This document shows, piece by piece, positions 57,538 to 64,000 of a DNA stretch of 64,000 bases. Position 1 is the stretch's first letter, and the number at the start of each line of letters is the position of its first letter. A program made the position numbers and the translations under genes. Source of the DNA: Fennellomyces sp. T-0311 (Eukaryota; Mucoromycota; Mucoromycetes; Mucorales; Lichtheimiaceae); contig JALLLT010000006.1 of NCBI GenBank assembly GCA_025266875.1, forward strand, positions 1,178,001 through 1,242,000. The letters run 5' to 3'. The notes under the pieces are model-generated. The model saw only the letters and a list, made by a program, of their open reading frames with translations, had not been told where the DNA came from and did no database searches.

Positions 57538-57541
57538 GTAA
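57538..57541 (+). repeat. target-site duplication, right copy (GTAA)
   Basis: Direct repeat of 52344-52347 at the outer edge of the right terminus. Confidence 0.75.
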
Positions 57542-60500
57542 ACCAACGATAAGTAAATCCAGGGTACTGACGCAACACGCAAGGATAAAGGAGTAGCACA
57601 TGTCGATGTTGCCTCCTTTTCTTCCTCCAGCGGCGAAGAGGTAGTACTAGAGGTGGAAGAGGCAGTTGCTGTCAGTAACAGCGATGTTAAGGTGAACTAA
57701 TGTGTAATAACTTGCGTAACGTGATACATTTCCTTTAGATTTAAGGGCTATGAAAGTTCGTCAACAGGACTGGAATGCTAGGGAGAAGAGGCAGTAAAGC
57801 AGGAGAGGATGACAAGAGAGAGGTGCTGGAGGTGTGGAAGTGGTGAATCAGAATTTTTAGACTGAAATACATAGAGTCGAAGAGAAAGATTGCCAGTATG
57901 AGGAGACGAAAGGTATAAGAAAATATTCCTCTGGAAAAAACTGAATATTGGGATAAGGAACAGTGGATTATCATCCTATGAAGAAAAAGCGCCACATAAT
58001 GCTGGAGAAAGTTGCCGAATTCTTGTGAAAAGTAAACCGACGCAAACAAAATGGCCATGTGTAAATTACATGATATATTTACAAGTTGTTGAAGTGGAAG
58101 CACCAAATACTGAAGTAGAGAAAGAAGTTGACGCAAGTGGATGTTGGCAGAACCAAAAGCTTCGTTCTTATACGCAAAGCATAGTACGAAATGAAGACTT
58201 CTGAACCTCAAACAATCAATTCGACGTCAGCGGCTGAATATACTACTAAAACTCTGCGGAAAAGGCTAATATTTTTAGCATAAGCCATCTTGAGCGTTGC
58301 ATGTGACGATTCTGCTACCCATTCCTCCTCCTCAATCCACATACACATGCGCATGTCATTGCACATACCCAAAACATCCTGAATAACGGGATCAATTGGA
58401 TACACCTACATGCTGATTGATTTTTGTATGTACATAGTTGTTATTTTCAATATGTAGCAACAGCATTATAATATTCATATAGGGTGAGTCTAAAAGACAT
58501 ATGTACGAGCTTTGCAAGAATAATATATTTCATTTAATGACAAGTAGCATCGATTTCTATGCGCTGGTGTCCTCAATGTATCGCCAACGTTCTGCTGTGC
58601 TATACCACAAAGATCAGTTGGACATTCAAAAACGAGACCAAATGTATCCCAATGCTTTATAATAAGGGAGATGCTTCCATATCGTACCCATAGATTCATG
58701 TTATCGCCAAGATTTCACATGATTGGTTCTTCTGGATTTCTAATAGCCTATATCAGGGTTTTGATGATACACAAACCAGAGAGTCTTATGCCAATTGATA
58801 TCTATGTGTTTGCCGATATAGTCGTGATACTAGTGGATACTACGAAAGCTGGAATAGACATGCATAAGCTATGGATGATCACGGTGGCTGTAAGACTCAT
58901 GCGGTTTGGTCATCGTAATCACAACTTCCGATCGGATACAGGGATATAAACGACAAGTCCATTTTTGGAGCCTCATAATCTCGTTCAGTTTTCATAGAGG
59001 TGCTAAAAAGTGTACTTATAAAACTGTGTTATGCCAAAAGTCCAAGTAACTGAGCAATCAAATTGAGCATGAGGCTAGTCGTAAAGCTTATCCCGTCCAT
59101 AAGTCTTGGCAATATATGTATTGACGATCACAAATATGTATTCCGCCTTGGCTTTTGTTGTTAATTCTTTTTCTCGTATAGCCACAATGCTGCACAATTA
59201 CTTGGTATACTGTCGTTGTAATAAATATTGGATATTCATTTGTTGTTGAGACCGCTATGCTATGTCTTCTTTTTTATTTCATCAAACATTACGTTTCACG
59301 ACCGAGAAACATGCCTTTGGACCTATAGTGTATTGCAAGTGTCCATATACATTTACACCATTAGGTATTCGGACCACCTCAGTGTTCATTCGATGATCTG
59401 AATAGAATTGTTTGAGTTCAGTCGGCTACGTAACAGGATGATTATGTAGCATTGAACCCGTATGTTTTTTTTATCTCGCGTCATGATCCCGTTAGGTGAT
59501 GTACACTTGATTGTATTGAATGTAATGAGTCCCAAAATCTTTGCATAACCCTGTAGAAGTGGCCGTCGTGTGGTGAATCCCTTTTTTTCACATCGCTTCG
59601 TGAGTATCGCACTACTTTCATACCAGAAATACGGACGATCCAGATAGCTTTGAATAGCAGCACCAGTGCTGCGTACATGAGTTAACGCTTAAGCAAATAT
59701 ACGTAAATAATCCAAGACGCTACGTGCTAAAAAGTTAAATAGACTAAGAGCAGGAGAGAAATAAGCGGCATTATTCGTACCGTTGCTCTCCATAGTACAA
59801 GACACAGGTACTACATACTACATTGTAACATTTTGAGCTCCAGTACAACAGCTTTTCTTTACAGTGTATACGTACATTACCTTGAACCCTCTTATACTAT
59901 CGTTACGATAAGAGGCTATGAGCGATACATTTTAAAGCAAACATGAACATAGAAAAGAAAAACCAAATGTGAAAGTGAAAGAGATGCGCGGGGATAGTGA
60001 AAACAATAAGATCTTTGTCCCACAAATAAATGAAACAAGTTCGCAAACCAAGCCAAATATTGAAGCTTGTTTCACAGGATTTACATATACACGGGTCCGG
60101 TGCGTTTGTCTAAAGTAAAAAGCGATATTTAAATTATGAAGTAATCAAGTTTGCTATGGTATGTAACAAGCAAGTAAGTGGCTGTCCAAAGTAATGATAT
60201 CATGTACGTGGTCACTTGACAAAGGACGGGAACCAACATAACTGTAAGAGCACATTTACATATTCGACTATTTCTCTACTTGTATGTTTGGATTCTTTTC
60301 AGAAGAACCAATATAGTGACAGCAGGCTCCTGCATATCAGACCACACATTTTTACAACACCAAACGTGAGACAAAAATAAATACTTTTTTAATTTCACAG
60401 GGTACGAAACGTGTGCCTAATTCGCGATCACTGTATAGAGGATTATCGTTTTCCTTTAATGTTATTTGATGACTCCAAAATGTAACGCAAATACTTTTTT

Positions 60501-63500
60501 AAAATGATCGGGTTATTCACCAATACTAATATGTAATGATATATTGCTGTAGTTCGCTCGTTTGTTCAGTATATATTTGAAAATGTAGCACCTCTTCTAC
60601 TTGATATGGTAATATCTTTTTATCATACAAGGTTGGAGGAATACGAATGATATATTGGTTTAACATGCGGACGATGTTCCTTAATACTTTACAACGCTTC
60701 AATTGGTCAACTTGTGCACAGGAAACAACTCCTATAAAGTATGAGGGTGAGAGAGACTGGCGGTTATCGGGGGAAGAAGGCTGTCCAGAAATGCAAAGTA
60801 GCTGCTGATACTAAGGAGCTTCTGGCAGTGTATCACTTGCTTATCATAGTTTTTTAGCTTGTTTCGAGACTCCTATTCCTGCAAAGTACTTTTGATCGAA
60901 GATTTTCAATGTACCTATGGGAAGATTCATAGAACTGCAAGGAAAAGTTAAGGATACATTACAGTTGAAATGATATGTAGATCTGCTCCTATAGGCATAT
61001 GGTTACTTTAGGGCGCGCTATGTTGCTTTCAAATTAATAGTAAATTATATCCGTATAAGTTACCGTTTGGGAAGCTTGCACAGCAAAGTCAAGCTTTAGA
61101 TAGAGAACGGGGTATTAGAGACCACTTGCCGGAAGCACCAATGTCCGCCAATTGTCGTAAAAAAAGGATAAACGTATGCGCGGATAACAGTAAATAGCTA
61201 TGGCTATTTGTAAACACTGAGAATGGGCGTAACTCATTCATGAAAGCCTATGCATCCATATGTCTACGTGCAGCACTCCAGCTATTTCAAGCACACTTTC
61301 TTTAATCACGACAGGTGCCCTGTTTGGTATATGGACCTATGCACAACGTCACACATATATTGCCAGTTTTATGTTTTCGTATCTTCTCGCTCAAGCTCCC
61401 TTCCCAACTGCAATCCTGCGTTTCTTTAGGAACAAGCTCTCCGCTCATTTAAATCATAAGTATAACACAGCTTCTGTGGTATACAAAGATTGAAGAAGTA
61501 ACTGAATAAAAGGTACTACTTTCAACACAGTGCTTCTTAGCAGGTGTATGTACCAGAATGGCGCAAAAGAAAGTTAAGAACTTTTTGTAACACAAAGTAG
61601 ATCAGGAGGAGCAGGAAGCAGTGTCCTGCAATATTGTTGTTATAATACCCTCTCAAAAGTCAATAACTATGCCTATCCAGGATTAGTTTTCACATTCATG
61701 TAAAGGAGAGTCATCGACGCGCATAGTCGGTTATGTAAAAATCTAAAAACGAATAACACGTTACATGTGCCAACTAAAAAAAAAATAATATGGCAAAGGC
61801 AGCCCTAAAATTTTCCCAAACAGGACAATTACCTATAATCCGATGAAGTGGGTCATCCTCCGTAAATAGGAACATATCGACATCGGAAAAACGTATCCGA
61901 TAAGTGCACGGATACTAAGGACATGGACTCTTTCGCTACTCCTGCTCTCTTTCGCATCGTTATGTACGCACTTATCAAAAAATAACTAATAAAGCAGCCC
62001 AGGAGTAATGTGTGCAAGGAGTATTTGATCAATACATGAATACAAAACGTGCAGTATACAGTAAGCCAGTTTTTGTACCAGCTAATCACATGGATGACGT
62101 TTTATTATTTCCTCGATATCGCCTTTTGCCCCGAAGATGCATTTAAACTAGCTATGTAGGGATAAAAGTTGCTCAATTGTCGCGGACGATGCAGGCCTAG
62201 AACATGATACAAAACAACAACAGGAAATAATTCGGTCTCTGCAGCAGCGTAAGAGATATTATCAATAACGTACTGCGTGTATGAGTGATGCTTATTATAA
62301 TAGACTATGAGTAACCTACACTACGAGAACTTCTTTTGTAGAGATAAAGGTAGGGTGCGTATATACTATATTGATAGGAAGAAGAATATATGTATATGTG
62401 TGATTAGGTTTAAGGAATCCAACACATGTACATAATCACGATATTGTCAAGACGCTAAAATTATATGTATGTGATGTACGTTGGATCATGTGGCCTCATT
62501 CACATTCTATAATGAAAGCATCCAGTTTTTCAAGTGGTGACGTGCACATAACTACATTTTTATTATTAAGCATTCGTAGATCAATCCAGCCAAACTTTTA
62601 TTGTATTATGCGTCATTCGCATTGCGTAAAATGGATAGTATTATTCCCAACGATAAAGAGTCAGCATAGCCGTAGTAATCATTTATGTGCGTGTACGAAT
62701 ATTCCATCCTCCGGATTGTAAGAGTACATTGGCTTCGATTGATTTCTATAGATAAAACATGCCAGCCTGCGGGCTGGTGACTCCATGCTAGATGGAAATT
62801 GGGGAAGTGAAAATTGGGAACAGAAGGATGGATTGGGCTACCATGTGCTAATGCATGTCATTGCTTATTTCTTAAAAACTTTGAATATCACTTCTAAACG
62901 AGAACGAAAAAAAATTACTCATCAGGTGCAACAAAAGGCAACATCGATTAATTCATCCCCTATTACCGATCATTTGCATCAGCCTAGCACCGTGCAAAAA
63001 CCGACTCTACGATATCTATATGACCAGGGTTTTCCTAATGTTTGGTTTAAACGTATCACTCTGCTATCGATGGGCAATCTTGATTGATAGCAAGTACTAA
63101 GGAGACTCAAATGTCAACAACGCTTACCTCGTGAATTACACAAAAGAATGTTTACTTAAAGTTATTCTTTCATTTTCTTTTTAGCATTAGCTGTTACCAA
63201 TCTGAGAAACAATCAAAAAGAGTTCAGGCGAGGGATATGTATCAGCTGATATAAAAAAGCCCAGCCCTTGATCGGCTATCATGCCGAATGGCATCCAACA
63301 TCAACAAATAGCCGCCCCCGTCTCTCTATAATGGCCATGCAGATGCTGGGGATAAAAGAAATTACATGTTTTTTTCTTTTCAATGCTCTGATAGAGGGGC
63401 TTGAAGAGCTTAATATGGAGGCGATACAAAAAAACTCCTGTCAACACAGCTAAAAGAGATCAAGGGCCCGGGCCCCAATATAGTAGCTATGGGGGGAGGG

Positions 63501-64000
63501 GAGCCAAGGAGCATTATAGTGCCGCTGACACAGTAATGCACTAAATAGCAAGTGTTACTTCACTGTGTAAATGAGATATGTGAAATAAAATGCATGCACA
63601 AGCAGGATCACCTTTTTTTTAGCCAACTTTTTTTAAGTTATACGTTAACGACCAGCGCCATATAGGTGTCACATCACCACTTTATCTCCCCCCTCCCTCC
63701 TTTTTTTAGCGATGCGAGATCTCGATAAGCCAAGCCCAAGTTCTTTACCCATTTCGGATATCGAGATCTCTTGGTAACATGAAAATGCAAACCTGGAGCC
63801 ATTCCGCCTGGTACAGAAAGCATTGAAAAAAAACAAATGTATGTAAAATAAAGCCTCGAACCCAACATTTAATTCAAACGTTTCAGACAAACACAAGCAA
63901 AAAAATCATTAAGAATAATATTAAGAGAAAAACTCATTTAACGTTTCCTCTTTCCTCGTGCATGCACGTAGAAAGAAGGGACTTGACAAAGGTGGATCGC
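57542..64000. other. AT-rich intergenic region to the window end
   Basis: About 6.5 kb. Frames 57741-58211 (-, low-complexity), 58671-58949 (+), 61260-61493 (+) and 62785-63087 (+, MLDGNWGSENWEQKDGLGYH...) have no recognisable domains. An atypical run of coding-like codons reads on the plus strand at about 57600-57700 (DVASFSSSSGEEVVLEVEE) without a start. Short GC palindromes stand out: CCAGCC/GGCTGG at about 62763-62778 and GGGCCCGGGCCC at about 63464-63475. I call no gene. Confidence 0.4.

Noticed and set aside
57741..58211. 156-codon minus-strand frame right of the transposon
   Set aside because: Leu/Ser/Phe-rich low complexity from a purine-rich opposite strand; no conserved motif.

Overview
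The window looks like euchromatic nuclear DNA of a filamentous early-diverging fungus, most likely Mucoromycota (Mucorales-like). Genes are protein-coding with many short introns, mostly about 45-70 bp, with GTRNGN donors, CTAAT/CTGAC-like branch motifs and YAG acceptors. They encode fungal proteins such as a Gyp7-type Rab GAP, a Ypd1 phosphotransfer protein, a Boi-type SH3-SAM-PH protein and an Nrg1-type zinc-finger factor. The phylum call is an inference from gene style and content, not from a search. I saw no rRNA, tRNA or CRISPR. Exon coordinates were worked out by hand from splice motifs, reading phase and known protein families. Where a gene has several exons, the start/end give the whole CDS span and the exons are listed in the evidence.

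Layout. 1-647: 5' end of an MFS transporter (minus). 2777-5572: bZIP factor (+), catalytically dead RNase III-fold mitoribosomal protein mL57 (-), Nrg1-like C2H2 factor (+). 6724-9594: Boi-like polarity scaffold (-). 12152-14264: CMC4 and an F-box/WD40 protein (+). 14339-19693: a full MFS transporter and a Gyp7-like Rab GAP (-). 19694-27882: about 8 kb with no gene I can support. 27883-35694: USE1 (+), YPD1 (-), eIF5A (+), COX11 (+), a PH-domain protein (-). 36757-40029: F-BAR/RhoGAP protein (-). 44234-51105: a coiled-coil protein with 11-residue histidine repeats (+), a MERIT40/BABAM1 homologue (-), a PSP1-domain protein (-), an Snl1-like BAG protein (-) and the ribosome-biogenesis GTPase LSG1 (-). 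52348-57537: a complete CACTA-like DNA transposon with inverted termini, a GTAA target duplication, a Tnp2-type transposase and a second spliced gene. 57542-64000: AT-rich sequence with no convincing gene.

The genes are mostly housekeeping: secretion and vacuolar traffic (USE1, Gyp7), polarity and Rho signalling (Boi-like, F-BAR RhoGAP, PH protein), mitochondria (mL57, CMC4, COX11), translation and ribosome assembly (eIF5A, LSG1), osmosensing phosphorelay (YPD1). No operon-like cluster is evident. The most notable items are the transposon with its paired gene, the hendecad histidine-ladder protein, the 9-bp tail-to-tail coding overlap of that gene with the MERIT40 homologue, and the two MFS genes that share an identical 5' exon layout.
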